Positions 18,766-26,788 of a DNA stretch of 64,000 bases are shown piece by piece; within the stretch, counting starts at the first letter, position 1, and every line of letters begins with the position of its first letter. The stretch is taken from the NCBI RefSeq assembly GCF_900476395.1, contig NZ_UIHB01000002.1:527126-591125 (forward strand). The letters are read 5' to 3'. A program made the position numbers and the translations under genes. The notes below the pieces were generated by a model, which was given only the letters and a program-made list of their open reading frames with translations, was not told where the DNA came from and made no database searches. The DNA is from Xanthomonas euroxanthea (GTDB lineage: Bacteria > Pseudomonadota > Gammaproteobacteria > Xanthomonadales > Xanthomonadaceae).

Positions 18766-19808
18766 TGGCTGTTTTTGATTGTGGCGAGGACATGGAAAAA
18801 TTCCATGACAACAAGATTAACCTGAGCACGGACGAGCGCAACGAGATGCGCGAGCGACGCAATACCGGTCGCCGTCGCTTGGAGATCGGACTGGATGAAG
18901 AGGAACATCCGCAGCCGAAGATCACCTGCACGCAGGGATCCTACGAGATGCACACGATGGTCCAGGATCCGAACTGCGACTACGACATTGATGATGGGAT
19001 CTACTTCGCCGAAGACGACCTCGTCGACAAACTGGGCTTGCCGCTCACGCCGCAAGAGGCCAAGGAACGGGTCTGTGCGGCGCTCTCGCGCGACAACCGC
19101 TTCGCTAACCCGGCGGAAGTGTTCCCCAAGTGTGTGCGGCAGGTTTACAGCGAGGGCTACCACATTGACATGCCGGTCTATCGCATCCGGAAGGAAGATA
19201 ATGGCCAAAGCGGCAAGCGGGAAGTCTTCGAACTGGCGGGCGATGGCAGTTGGGATGCATCCGACGCACGCGCGACCACATGGTGGTTCCGGAAGGAGGT
19301 CTCGACGCGGAACGAAGCACATGAAGACGAGGGAGAGCAGATGCGCCGCATTACGCGTCTGACCAAGGGGCAGGCACGCAGTCGTGAAAACTGGAAGGAT
19401 GAGACGACCAGCGGGATCGTCATTACCAAGCTTGTAGTGGATAACTTCGTGCCGTCGGCTGGTCGCGACGATGAGGCCTTATTGGAAACATGGAAAAAAA
19501 TCCAAGTGCAGCTGAGCGAATCGACTGAAGTTGAGCACCCGGTTAATGCTTCCAACTTGGCTGAGTTAGGCAACGCAAAAGTCGGCTTCTTCCGCGACAA
19601 ACTCGGCGAGGCGCTCGAAGAACTTGCGATCCTGGAAAAGGGTTGCACGCGGTCTGAGGCGCGCAAGGCGTGGGATGGCGTGTTCGACAGTGGCTACTTC
19701 CAGAAGCTCCCCGATCCGACCGCCAAAGAGAACGCAAAAAAGGCTTTCTTTATCGCCACGTCTGACAAGTCTGACGTTCGCAATGATGGCAACGGCCGTT
19801 TTGGCTGA
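18765..19808 (+). CDS. dncV: CBASS CD-NTase, DncV-like (clade A type)
   Basis: A 347-residue nucleotidyltransferase that would make a cyclic dinucleotide, probably 3',3'-cGAMP, on phage infection. It shows the GSY motif at residues 58-60, the metal-binding pair Asp74 and Asp76 in YDIDDGIYF, and the third acidic residue Asp135 in YHIDMPVYR. The DIDDG pattern matches Vibrio cholerae DncV. A ribosome site AGGAGAAGG precedes ATG 18765, which overlaps the capV stop. Nucleotide specificity is inferred from the clade and from the linked CapV, not read from the sequence. Confidence 0.92.
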   Translation: MAVFDCGEDMEKFHDNKINLSTDERNEMRERRNTGRRRLEIGLDEEEHPQPKITCTQGSYEMHTMVQDPNCDYDIDDGIYFAEDDLVDKLGLPLTPQEAKERVCAALSRDNRFANPAEVFPKCVRQVYSEGYHIDMPVYRIRKEDNGQSGKREVFELAGDGSWDASDARATTWWFRKEVSTRNEAHEDEGEQMRRITRLTKGQARSRENWKDETTSGIVITKLVVDNFVPSAGRDDEALLETWKKIQVQLSESTEVEHPVNASNLAELGNAKVGFFRDKLGEALEELAILEKGCTRSEARKAWDGVFDSGYFQKLPDPTAKENAKKAFFIATSDKSDVRNDGNGRFG

Positions 19809-21517
19809 GGACGAACCGTCTGGACTTCACGGTAACCCAGGTTGAGGAGATCGAGCACGGTCTGGATGAGTCCAGGCCCGGCTCGTGGCGCCGCTTACGT
19901 CCGGAAGAGGAAGGCGCATTCACGGGCTTTGGACTGGTAGCAGCATGGCGGGTAGACATCCCCGCGAATTGGCACCGCCATCCGTTGATCGACCACGTTG
20001 TAGTCGGTATCAACGCGGCATTTCCCTTCTCAGACCCGGTCGTTGTCGCGCTGCAAGGTGTTGCCAAGGATGCGCCACATTGGCCACACATCGACCCGAC
20101 AGGAAATGTCTGTCTTGGTAGGCTCCGCTACTCCTCGCCTGCGGCAACGCGCATTCTGAGCACTTTGCAAGATGCTCTGACAGTCTTAGAGATGACGGAA
20201 GAAGAACGCGAAGCTGAGCATCGGCGTGAGTTCCTATCCTATTGGGCGCAGCTGGGGCAGCCCACGCGCACACCCTACCTGAGCCTGATGGGGGGTGCGA
20301 AAAATTCCAGGGATATTGCCTATTACAAAGACCCTCGCCGTGGGGTCTTCTTTGCCGAAGATGCGACGCAGCTCAATACGTGGCTGGCGCGCATCGGAAA
20401 ACAGCCGCCGAAAGTCGCGTCCACTACGCACCTCATTTGGCTGGATCAGCCGCTCCTACCGGATCAATTTCCCAAGACTGGCAGGGAAGTTATTGCGTTG
20501 GCCGGAGCGCGCGCACTTGAAGCACATGTGCGCCCCGGGAGTGTGCTTCCTGTGCTGCTTGGCTGTGAGATCGACGGCAACTCGGTGTATGTCTGCGCGG
20601 AAATCGAAGGCATCAGCATTAAAGATGCCTCGAAGGGGTTCAGGCCATCTAAGCCGCGACCGCCCGCCCTCGTCGCTGCGAGTTTCCATGCGAGACCCGC
20701 AGTGCGTAGAAGCGTTCAGCGCGCTGACTACGCGTGGGTGCATGGACGCGGCAAGAATGCCGATATCGAGGTGCTGCGCGGCAAACGTGTCGCCATTGTG
20801 GGTTGTGGTGCTCTCGGCGGCTTTCTGGCAAGGGCGCTTGCCCAAGCGGGTGTTGGCTCTCTGCTTTTGATCGATTCCGATGAGTTGGTTCCGAGCAATG
20901 TCGGGCGACACGTGCTTGGCATGGAGGCCGTAGGCCAAGACAAATCGCCAGCTCTGGCAAAAAAGCTTGGTACGGATTTTCCTCACGCGGTCGACTTCGA
21001 AGCATGGAAGGGCGCGATCCAGAACGCCACGGCGGAGCAGAAGATGGAGCTCGCCGCTTGCGATCTAGTGGTGGCCGCCGGCATCAACCTCGCTGGCGAG
21101 TTGGCCCTCAACCAATGGCGGCAGGAACTGGAAACCCCACCAACGCTCATTTGGACATGGATCGAGGAGTTCGCGGTTGCAGGGCACGCGGTTGCCCTTG
21201 TCGATGGCGCCGATTTGGCTAGCTCTCTCAATGCTGATGGAGAATTCCAAATGCGGCTTACTTCCGATTGGCCGGCGGGGCAGGGTTACGCGCTAGAAGC
21301 CGGTTGTGGTGTTGCATATCAGCCTTATAGCGCGGCCGACATGATGGGCACGATCAATTGCGCGCATCGTCTTTGCCTTGATGTCCTGCTTGGGAAGCAG
21401 CGGGGCAGTATCGTTCGGTCTTGGCTGGGTGATCGGGATATCGCCGCTGCAAGTGGGTGCAAGATTGATGGCGCGTTTGAACGCTCATTCTGTGAAATTT
21501 CACGTGCTTGGGGTTAA
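19805..21517 (+). CDS. cap2: CBASS Cap2: E2-E1 ubiquitin-transferase-like fusion
   Basis: Cap2 conjugates the CD-NTase C-terminus to a target, priming cyclic-nucleotide synthesis. The E2-like half has the catalytic Cys in HIDPTGNVCL (Cys103 if translation starts at 19805). The E1-like half has the nucleotide-binding motif VAIVGCGALGGFLARAL, then DSDELVPSNVGRH, and a candidate E1 cysteine in LEAGCGVAYQPYS (Cys501). The reading frame has no ATG, GTG or TTG between its upstream stop at 19784 and TTG 19985, although the intervening 60 codons look like E2 sequence. CTG 19805 would give 570 residues and a CTGA overlap with the CD-NTase stop; TTG 19985 would truncate the E2 fold. Confidence 0.85.
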   Translation: MRTNRLDFTVTQVEEIEHGLDESRPGSWRRLRPEEEGAFTGFGLVAAWRVDIPANWHRHPLIDHVVVGINAAFPFSDPVVVALQGVAKDAPHWPHIDPTGNVCLGRLRYSSPAATRILSTLQDALTVLEMTEEEREAEHRREFLSYWAQLGQPTRTPYLSLMGGAKNSRDIAYYKDPRRGVFFAEDATQLNTWLARIGKQPPKVASTTHLIWLDQPLLPDQFPKTGREVIALAGARALEAHVRPGSVLPVLLGCEIDGNSVYVCAEIEGISIKDASKGFRPSKPRPPALVAASFHARPAVRRSVQRADYAWVHGRGKNADIEVLRGKRVAIVGCGALGGFLARALAQAGVGSLLLIDSDELVPSNVGRHVLGMEAVGQDKSPALAKKLGTDFPHAVDFEAWKGAIQNATAEQKMELAACDLVVAAGINLAGELALNQWRQELETPPTLIWTWIEEFAVAGHAVALVDGADLASSLNADGEFQMRLTSDWPAGQGYALEAGCGVAYQPYSAADMMGTINCAHRLCLDVLLGKQRGSIVRSWLGDRDIAAASGCKIDGAFERSFCEISRAWG

Positions 21518-21520
21518 TAG

Positions 21521-22015
21521 GTGATCATCGTTGCCACATTGCCAGAAAGCTCGCAGCGCATCTTGATTGAGGAGGGGGTGCTCGGCCATATGGCGCGGCA
21601 TCGGCAACTATCCTGGTATTCAAGAGAGGCGGGTGGCCAACTTTTCGGATCAATCCATGCAAGTGAAGTCGTGGTTTCGGCTGCGGCAGGGCCGTATCGG
21701 GGAGATCAACGGTGGCGGTCTAGCTATCGCTCCAACGCCAACGCTGCTCAACGTGCGATCAACCAGCATGCCAAGAAGGGGCTTCTCTATCTAGGGGAGT
21801 GGCACACACACCCGGAAGAGCATCCGAAGGCGTCACCGGCTGATCGGGACGCGATAACGAGACTGCGATCTGCGTCTGAAACAAGATCAAGTGCCTTGCT
21901 GATGTTGATCCAAGGCAACGCTGATGGCGTCCCTGGCCTAGCTCTCTACTCGCTTGGTCCGGAGGTGTTCAGCAGTTGGACGATTTTTGAAGGCTACTCA
22001 ATCGCTGACGGTTGA
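21521..22015 (+). CDS. cap3: CBASS Cap3: JAMM isopeptidase
   Basis: A 164-residue JAB/JAMM metallopeptidase that in studied CBASS removes Cap2-made conjugates from the CD-NTase. The full motif is visible: Glu36, then His95 and His97 in EWHTHPEEHP, Ser105 and Asp108 in ASPADRD. GTG 21521 begins four bases after the Cap2 stop. With CapV, the CD-NTase and Cap2 it completes a type II CBASS of the V. cholerae gene order. Confidence 0.9.
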   Translation: MIIVATLPESSQRILIEEGVLGHMARHRQLSWYSREAGGQLFGSIHASEVVVSAAAGPYRGDQRWRSSYRSNANAAQRAINQHAKKGLLYLGEWHTHPEEHPKASPADRDAITRLRSASETRSSALLMLIQGNADGVPGLALYSLGPEVFSSWTIFEGYSIADG

Positions 22016-22111
22016 ATCACTTTAGCCACCAAGAAAATGACGATAGTTGGTCTTGATCTTGACACGTGCACTGATGACCTTATGGTGCAGCTCTATCCTG
22101 AGGACATGCGC

Positions 22112-22462
22112 ATGCAAACTCTTCCACACGCTCAACTAGCTTCCCCTGGGTATCAGATTTGGCTGAGAGCTTTCCTTCGTGCACTGGATGAGTGTGCTCC
22201 CGACGATGCGAAGGAATTCGCTGAGCGAGCAGTAGATATCTATCAGAAGCGGTGGGTTGATTCGAGCGTGGACAATCGCGAAAGATTGGATGAGTCTGAG
22301 TGGCTGATCACGCTTCAGACAAGACGGGAGAGCGAAATGCTGGATCAAGCCCTTCAAGATCAAGGCTTGGTCGAAAATGAAGAAATTAGTGCAGGAGCTT
22401 GTGGAGGCGTCGCCAATGCCATTGCTGGCGCCGGTTCCGGCTCGGGATCACTGGTCGGCTGA
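22112..22462 (+). CDS. Small helical partner of convergent nuclease, copy 1
   Basis: A 116-residue protein of unknown function, predicted mostly helical. Its N-terminal half (SPGYQIWLRAFLRAL, then CAPDDAKEFAERAVDIYQKR) aligns with the small protein at 31,700-32,089 (TPDEFWTKAFLAAL, then VSPKRAEREALKATRLFEQH). ATG 22112 is preferred because GAGG lies eight bases upstream and the start then aligns with that paralogue; the frame is open from ATG 22037. Its last 103 bases overlap the convergent nuclease-like gene. A glycine/alanine-rich tail ends the protein. It could be an antitoxin, specificity subunit or regulator. Confidence 0.6.
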   Translation: MQTLPHAQLASPGYQIWLRAFLRALDECAPDDAKEFAERAVDIYQKRWVDSSVDNRERLDESEWLITLQTRRESEMLDQALQDQGLVENEEISAGACGGVANAIAGAGSGSGSLVG

Positions 22463-23301
22463 AGTGGGATGCCGGAAAGATATGGCGCGGAGACCTGCGG
22501 TTTTGGCGCTAACGGCGGCCCGACAAAAGACCTCAGTTCGTCGGTGCTCTCGAAGTATGCAGAGAAGCCACCGCTCTGTGACATGACAGTTGCGCTGAGG
22601 GGCTGCGAATTTACACACACCGCATTTACGTATTCTTGAAAATCGTCAAGCGGAAGGCCTAAGTAATCCCAGTGCGCCGCTCCGCTAGTGCTGTCGATAA
22701 TTCGAGTGCGAAGGCCAGGCAAACTATCGAGCCAAACGGACTCGCGCGCACGATATCTGATTGAGCCTATTGGATCGCCATGTTGGCTCAGTGCTACTGT
22801 CCCTAGTTCGAAATTGATTGCGCGTTTCCTGGCCATCAACTTCCAGGGAATCGTTCTACATCGAGATTTAACTGCAAGTAGGTAGGGCATCAGCATTAAG
22901 TTCGCATCGGGCGGTTGAGTGCCCACCGGCTCAGCCTCGTAGAAGACGACGTGATGGCACTGCGCGGATTGCCGAATCCTGCGGAGATTATCGATGTTTG
23001 TCTTGTCTGAACTCGTCGGTGATGAATTGCGAAGCCAGTCGCAAATCATATTGAATGAATTCTTCGTGGGCTTCGACCATTCCTCGTTGATCTTATCTCT
23101 CGTTGCCTTGACTTCGATTAACAGTAGACGATCGTCTTGCTCGGTAATGTAGTCTCCAAGTTTGTATTCCGCATACTTCGAGAGGCCGACGTAGCGAACT
23201 GGCATTGGGACTGAACCGTCTGGCGGCTTACGCTTGATTGTCTGCGTCCACTGCCAATCGCGGATTGCAACTACGACCGAGCTTTCGGAGATGTTCGTCA
23301 C
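22360..23301 (-). CDS. PD-(D/E)XK-like nuclease candidate, copy 1
   Basis: A 313-residue protein with no name I recognise. The N-terminus ESSVVVAIRDWQW is followed by LGDY with Asp50 and LLLIEVKAT with Glu63 and Lys65, the D-x(12)-E-x-K layout of PD-(D/E)XK nucleases. The protein at 30,837-31,703 shares the ESSV..A.RDWQW start, the same 13-residue D-to-E spacing, and EEW after the catalytic lysine. A central domain and a proline-rich tail follow. The start overlaps the stop of the recombinase-like gene as ATGA, and the 3' end overlaps the convergent small gene. Confidence 0.65.
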   Translation of the reverse strand: MTNISESSVVVAIRDWQWTQTIKRKPPDGSVPMPVRYVGLSKYAEYKLGDYITEQDDRLLLIEVKATRDKINEEWSKPTKNSFNMICDWLRNSSPTSSDKTNIDNLRRIRQSAQCHHVVFYEAEPVGTQPPDANLMLMPYLLAVKSRCRTIPWKLMARKRAINFELGTVALSQHGDPIGSIRYRARESVWLDSLPGLRTRIIDSTSGAAHWDYLGLPLDDFQEYVNAVCVNSQPLSATVMSQSGGFSAYFESTDELRSFVGPPLAPKPQVSAPYLSGIPLQPTSDPEPEPAPAMALATPPQAPALISSFSTKP

Positions 23302-23936
23302 TTATGCGCCTCCGGTTGGATAACTTCCTGCGTGAGAGAGAAATCAAGGATCGCTAGTCCCGGGGTCGCGAAATACTGGGATGTGGTTCCCCTGAGTTTC
23401 TCTCGGGGTATGAACTCACGGAAACAGGCCGCGTGATGTTCGTCATCGAGCTCGTGCCCAACGATCTGGGCACGCATCTCGGAGGCTACGCCCTTGCCTT
23501 GGAGTTCTTGGATGATTGACTTCCGTAGTGAATAGAACCCACGCTTTGCCGGCGGCCATTGGCTGCCCATCTTCTTCAAGTAATTGCCGATGGCCTTGGT
23601 GATCCAGTTCCCACGGTCATTGATGACGTCGATCTTGCCCTTCGGAGACAGTTGCGACTCGTGGGCTTTAACTAGACTCTGCATGTGATCTAGGAAACCC
23701 GGCCGGATAAGTTCAGGGAGGATTGGAACCGCGCGGGAAGGCTGAGGTCGAACAGACCCACCAGAATCTAGCGCGCCGAGGGCGTCTTCCTGCTCCACAG
23801 GATTTAGCGGCGCGCCAGCGTGTGCGATCGCTTTAAACAAAGCGAGATGGAGGCGCTCTTCGTCGAGCGAGTGAGAGGTATGCCAAATGCTGACGCGCAT
23901 CCATGGCTCGAAAGCATCGTAGAGCGAACTCGTCAT
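23298..23936 (-). CDS. Tyrosine-recombinase-like protein lacking the nucleophile
   Basis: A 212-residue protein whose C-terminal half resembles the catalytic domain of tyrosine recombinases: FYSLRKSIIQELQGKGV supplies the second arginine block and AQIVGHELDDEHHAACF the His block. Where relatives have the nucleophilic Tyr after HH (as I recall, a pattern like HHATYSR), this protein has AACFREF. The N-terminal arm-binding and core-binding parts are missing. It could be a decayed integrase, but its ATGA coupling to the nuclease-like gene and its intact frame suggest a retained DNA-binding role. Confidence 0.6.
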   Translation of the reverse strand: MTSSLYDAFEPWMRVSIWHTSHSLDEERLHLALFKAIAHAGAPLNPVEQEDALGALDSGGSVRPQPSRAVPILPELIRPGFLDHMQSLVKAHESQLSPKGKIDVINDRGNWITKAIGNYLKKMGSQWPPAKRGFYSLRKSIIQELQGKGVASEMRAQIVGHELDDEHHAACFREFIPREKLRGTTSQYFATPGLAILDFSLTQEVIQPEAHK

Positions 23937-23964
23937 GAAGCATCCTTTTCAAAAGCTGATGGTC

Positions 23965-24819
23965 TTAGTCTTTGCGTAGGAAGCCGATGTGGTTCACGGA
24001 ATTGATATCAGCGATAAAACGCCCTGAGCCTGACTCTCGGGCGTAATCGAAGAGGAGAAGATAGTGACCAACCATCTCATCAATGCTGGATAGACTATAG
24101 CGCGCGAGGATAGGAGAAACGCGATCGCGCAGAAGGGCGATACGGAAACTCTGACGTATCGCGCCAAAGTTGCAGTAATACGTGTCGTGCGCTGGCCAGA
24201 GATTCCAGGGGCGAACGATACCCCAGAACCCCAGCCATCGGCCGGTGTGCTGAGCCATAATCGCTGACTCAAAACGCACGAAGGCATCATGGACGGCCAC
24301 CTCAGGTCGGTCTTGGCCTGGCATGCGAATCGTCATGGAGCTTGTCTTAAAGCTCGGCCACTCGACTAGTTGTTCAAGCAGCTTTTGAGGCCCGCGCGAC
24401 ACCGTGTTGGACCGACGCGTGCGATCGCCACCCGCGCGGGAACGGCTTTCATCATCCGTGGCCTCGACTTCACCAGTGCCCGCTTCTTCGCTTTCGGGCG
24501 TCAGTGACGGGATCAGCACGATCAGTTTGGTGTTGCGCTGCTCCCACTGGGCCACGGTCCGATCGGTATCATCGTCTTCCCATGGATCACCATAGCTTCG
24601 GGTGATGTCGCACTCGTCGCCGTGGGGTAGGGCGTAGAAGTGAGCAACTTTGCTGCGCCGCCCTGGGCTGGGCCTGGACGCCGACCTGAAATGAGCAGTT
24701 GCCTCGCAATAAGGGCAACGCAGATGCGGCTTCAATGCTCGGCGAGCTGACACATCCAGGTCCGCCACTTCCTGGGCCGTGTAGTCCTGGTCGCTTCGAC
24801 GATCCCTTGCTTTATCCAT
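23965..24819 (-). CDS. CoiA-like zinc-ribbon protein
   Basis: A 284-residue protein of uncertain function. Residues 20-75 contain LRCPYCEATAHFRS and, later, VAHFYALPHGDECDITR, a Cys/His arrangement like the zinc-binding domain of competence protein CoiA and related nucleases. The rest is acidic in the middle and ends in an alpha/beta region with no catalytic motif I can identify. ATG 24819 is preferred to ATG 24852 because the coding signal starts there. It is 28 bases upstream of the recombinase-like gene and so heads a three-gene minus-strand operon. Confidence 0.55.
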   Translation of the reverse strand: MDKARDRRSDQDYTAQEVADLDVSARRALKPHLRCPYCEATAHFRSASRPSPGRRSKVAHFYALPHGDECDITRSYGDPWEDDDTDRTVAQWEQRNTKLIVLIPSLTPESEEAGTGEVEATDDESRSRAGGDRTRRSNTVSRGPQKLLEQLVEWPSFKTSSMTIRMPGQDRPEVAVHDAFVRFESAIMAQHTGRWLGFWGIVRPWNLWPAHDTYYCNFGAIRQSFRIALLRDRVSPILARYSLSSIDEMVGHYLLLFDYARESGSGRFIADINSVNHIGFLRKD

Positions 24820-25048
24820 AGACACCCCCTGTCTTGGCCCACATGCTTTCAAGGGTTGTTCCAGTAGTCAAGCTGTTCAAGTTGAGGAGGCCGACCTGCC
24901 TCATGCCCTCCCGATACCCAAAAAAGACAGAAGTCGCTGCGGAGCAATACGATAGAATAGTAGAGCTTGTTGCTAAATCGACGTGCAGCTTTACTGCAAT
25001 AGATTTCTCACGAATAATTTGCTAATCAACCGCTTGGAACAGTCCTGA

Positions 25049-25444
25049 ATGACAATCGCGTCTTTGAGTGCCCTTGCCGCTGCTAAAGAAAAATTGGCAG
25101 AAGAAATTCGGAAATTGGAAGAGCAGGAAGCTCAGCTACGCCAGCAGCAATCATCTGAATCCTATACAGAGATCGTCAAGTTGCTCGACCAATACACTGG
25201 CCATTTCAGTGCAAAGCAGAAGTCAGAGATTGCCGCTCTGATAGGTGCTGGTGTGGCTAAGCCAAAGAAAGCTACTTCCACAAAGAAAGAAGTAGCGCCG
25301 AAGTATTGGTTGCCACACAACCAAGAAACGTGGTCAGGGCGTGGACGTCCGCCTAAGGCATTCACAATTTGGCAGGGCAGTGCTTCTTACAAAGAATGGA
25401 AAGCCAAGCACCCGGATGAGAAGTTTCCTAAATATCCGGGGTGA
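25049..25444 (+). CDS. H-NS-family DNA-binding protein
   Basis: A 131-residue nucleoid protein. The N-terminal 45 residues form a coiled-coil (KEKLAEEIRKLEEQEAQLRQ), and the C-terminus holds the H-NS DNA-binding core YWLPHNQETWSGRGRPPKAF with the minor-groove-inserting GRGRPP. H-NS proteins silence AT-rich foreign DNA. Island-borne copies often supplement the host protein; silencing of the AT-rich genes at 30.7-32.1 kb and 48.6-50.1 kb would be a natural role, but that is inference. Confidence 0.9.
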   Translation: MTIASLSALAAAKEKLAEEIRKLEEQEAQLRQQQSSESYTEIVKLLDQYTGHFSAKQKSEIAALIGAGVAKPKKATSTKKEVAPKYWLPHNQETWSGRGRPPKAFTIWQGSASYKEWKAKHPDEKFPKYPG

Positions 25445-25534
25445 GCTTTACAAAGCCCCGTGGTGTGATGCTTTTTTAGAAAATGTGGGGCTTGGCGGGG
25501 CTGCTTTGCGCAAACGCGCGTAGAAGGGCGCTAG

Positions 25535-25567
25535 GCCCTCCTGCGCCGGCTTCTCACCTAGGAGGGC
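25535..25567. repeat. Inverted repeat between hns and the 25.6 kb gene
   Basis: The arms gccctcct (25535-25542) and aggagggc (25560-25567) are perfect complements with a 17-base spacer. No T run follows, so it is either a weak terminator for the H-NS gene or a protein-binding site. Confidence 0.4.
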
Positions 25568-25616
25568 GCGGCCATGTGTCTCAGACGATGGGACAGTGCT
25601 GCCGATACTTAAGTCC

Positions 25617-25844
25617 ATGGACAGAGCCGAGCTGCGCTTTCACCTCGAACGCCTAGATGAGGCTGTGCCCGCTTTGCGGGCCTCCAGTCCTGACCGGCGC
25701 CACTTTTGGCAAGCCTTTGCCAGCATGGTCTTTGCCATCGAGAGCAAGGCGTTAACGAGCGAAGACGCGCAGTTCGTCGGCCGTCGAGTCGAGGAAATCT
25801 TGTCGTGGCACGGGCTCGAGAGCAGCGACGAAAACGCCTGCTGA
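25617..25844 (+). CDS. Small hypothetical protein
   Basis: A 75-residue acidic helical protein (MDRAELRFHLERLDEAVPAL, then FWQAFASMVFAIE and FVGRRVEEILSWHG). No family recognised. ATG 25617 follows the end of a non-conserved open stretch. It precedes the RadC-like gene by about 270 bases, a neighbourhood typical of mobile elements. Possibly a small regulator; function unknown. Confidence 0.5.
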   Translation: MDRAELRFHLERLDEAVPALRASSPDRRHFWQAFASMVFAIESKALTSEDAQFVGRRVEEILSWHGLESSDENAC

Positions 25845-26113
25845 CATCAATCGCTGCCCGTCCATCTGCCATCCCTTTGACCCGCAAGCCTTGTTGGGCA
25901 TGCATGGTGCTGTCCACCAGCGCTGGGCCTCTGAAAGGGACCTTAGCTTCGCTGTCCCGACCGCAAGGACAGGCCTCCTTCTCGACGCTGGCGCTTTGTT
26001 GCGGCCCTTCGCTGCGCGCTGCTTGCGCAGTGCTCGCTCTCGGGTGCGGTAGGGCCGGACGCTTCGCCTGTCGGTTCCCACGAGGCGCACAACGCGCTGG
26101 TGGAGAAGAACCG

Positions 26114-26593
26114 ATGAAGCGCACCCAAGATCTGAAGGCTCAATACCAACTCCAGATGGACGAAGAGGGCATCTTGCTCGCAGCAGCCACCATCCTGGAA
26201 CAACGCCTTCAACGGCAAGGCCGCATCCACAGCCCCGAGCAAGCCGGTGACTACTTGATTGCCCGCTGCGCTCACCTGCCGCACGAAGTCTTCGGGGTCG
26301 TCTTCCTCGACACCAAGCATCACATCTTGGCAACCGAACATCTCTTCTTCGGCACCATTGACGGCTGCGAGGTGCACCCTTGGGTGGTCGCCAAGCGCGC
26401 CCTCGAGTTGAACACCGCTGCCGTCATCCTTTTCCACAATCACCCGAGCGGCAATCCGGAGCCAAGCAATGCAGATCAGCAAATCACCGATCGCTTGACG
26501 CAAGCGTTGGCACTTCTCGACATCCGGGTGCTGGATCACCTGATCATTGGCGGGCGCCAGCACACCAGCCTTGCAGCAAGGGGGTGGGCATAG
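26114..26593 (+). CDS. RadC-family JAB-domain protein
   Basis: A 159-residue protein consisting of the RadC JAB domain. The metal motif is LFHNHPSGNPEPSNADQQIT (H-x-H-x7-S-x2-D). LIARCAHLPHEVFGVVFLD and HLIIGG are typical flanks. Free-standing RadC-like proteins are common on integrative elements and plasmids; despite the name no DNA repair role is established. ATG 26114 has GGAGAAG a few bases upstream. The frame is open from 25706 but the upstream part reads like shadow sequence. Confidence 0.85.
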   Translation: MKRTQDLKAQYQLQMDEEGILLAAATILEQRLQRQGRIHSPEQAGDYLIARCAHLPHEVFGVVFLDTKHHILATEHLFFGTIDGCEVHPWVVAKRALELNTAAVILFHNHPSGNPEPSNADQQITDRLTQALALLDIRVLDHLIIGGRQHTSLAARGWA

Positions 26594-26788
26594 CCCTCCC
26601 TCTCTTGGGTCTTTGCTGCACAAACGATGAGATTGCGCAGCGTCAGACAGGCGTGTTCAATCTCGCTAGCTGTGCATTGACATCGATGATCTGTAAGTCC
26701 CGTTTGGGCTTGTCCAATCGACTGACGCTGTCACGCTGCGATCTTGACGAAAGGCGTGATGGCGTTAAGTTGAAGGGGAGGAGAGAAA

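Noticed and set aside
22037-22111. Upstream extension of the small partner gene from ATG 22037
   Set aside because: The 22112 start has a better ribosome site and aligns with the paralogue start at 32,089; the extension cannot be fully excluded.
24834-25025. 63-codon frame upstream of the H-NS-like gene
   Set aside because: No ribosome site and no recognisable sequence; the region more likely holds promoters.
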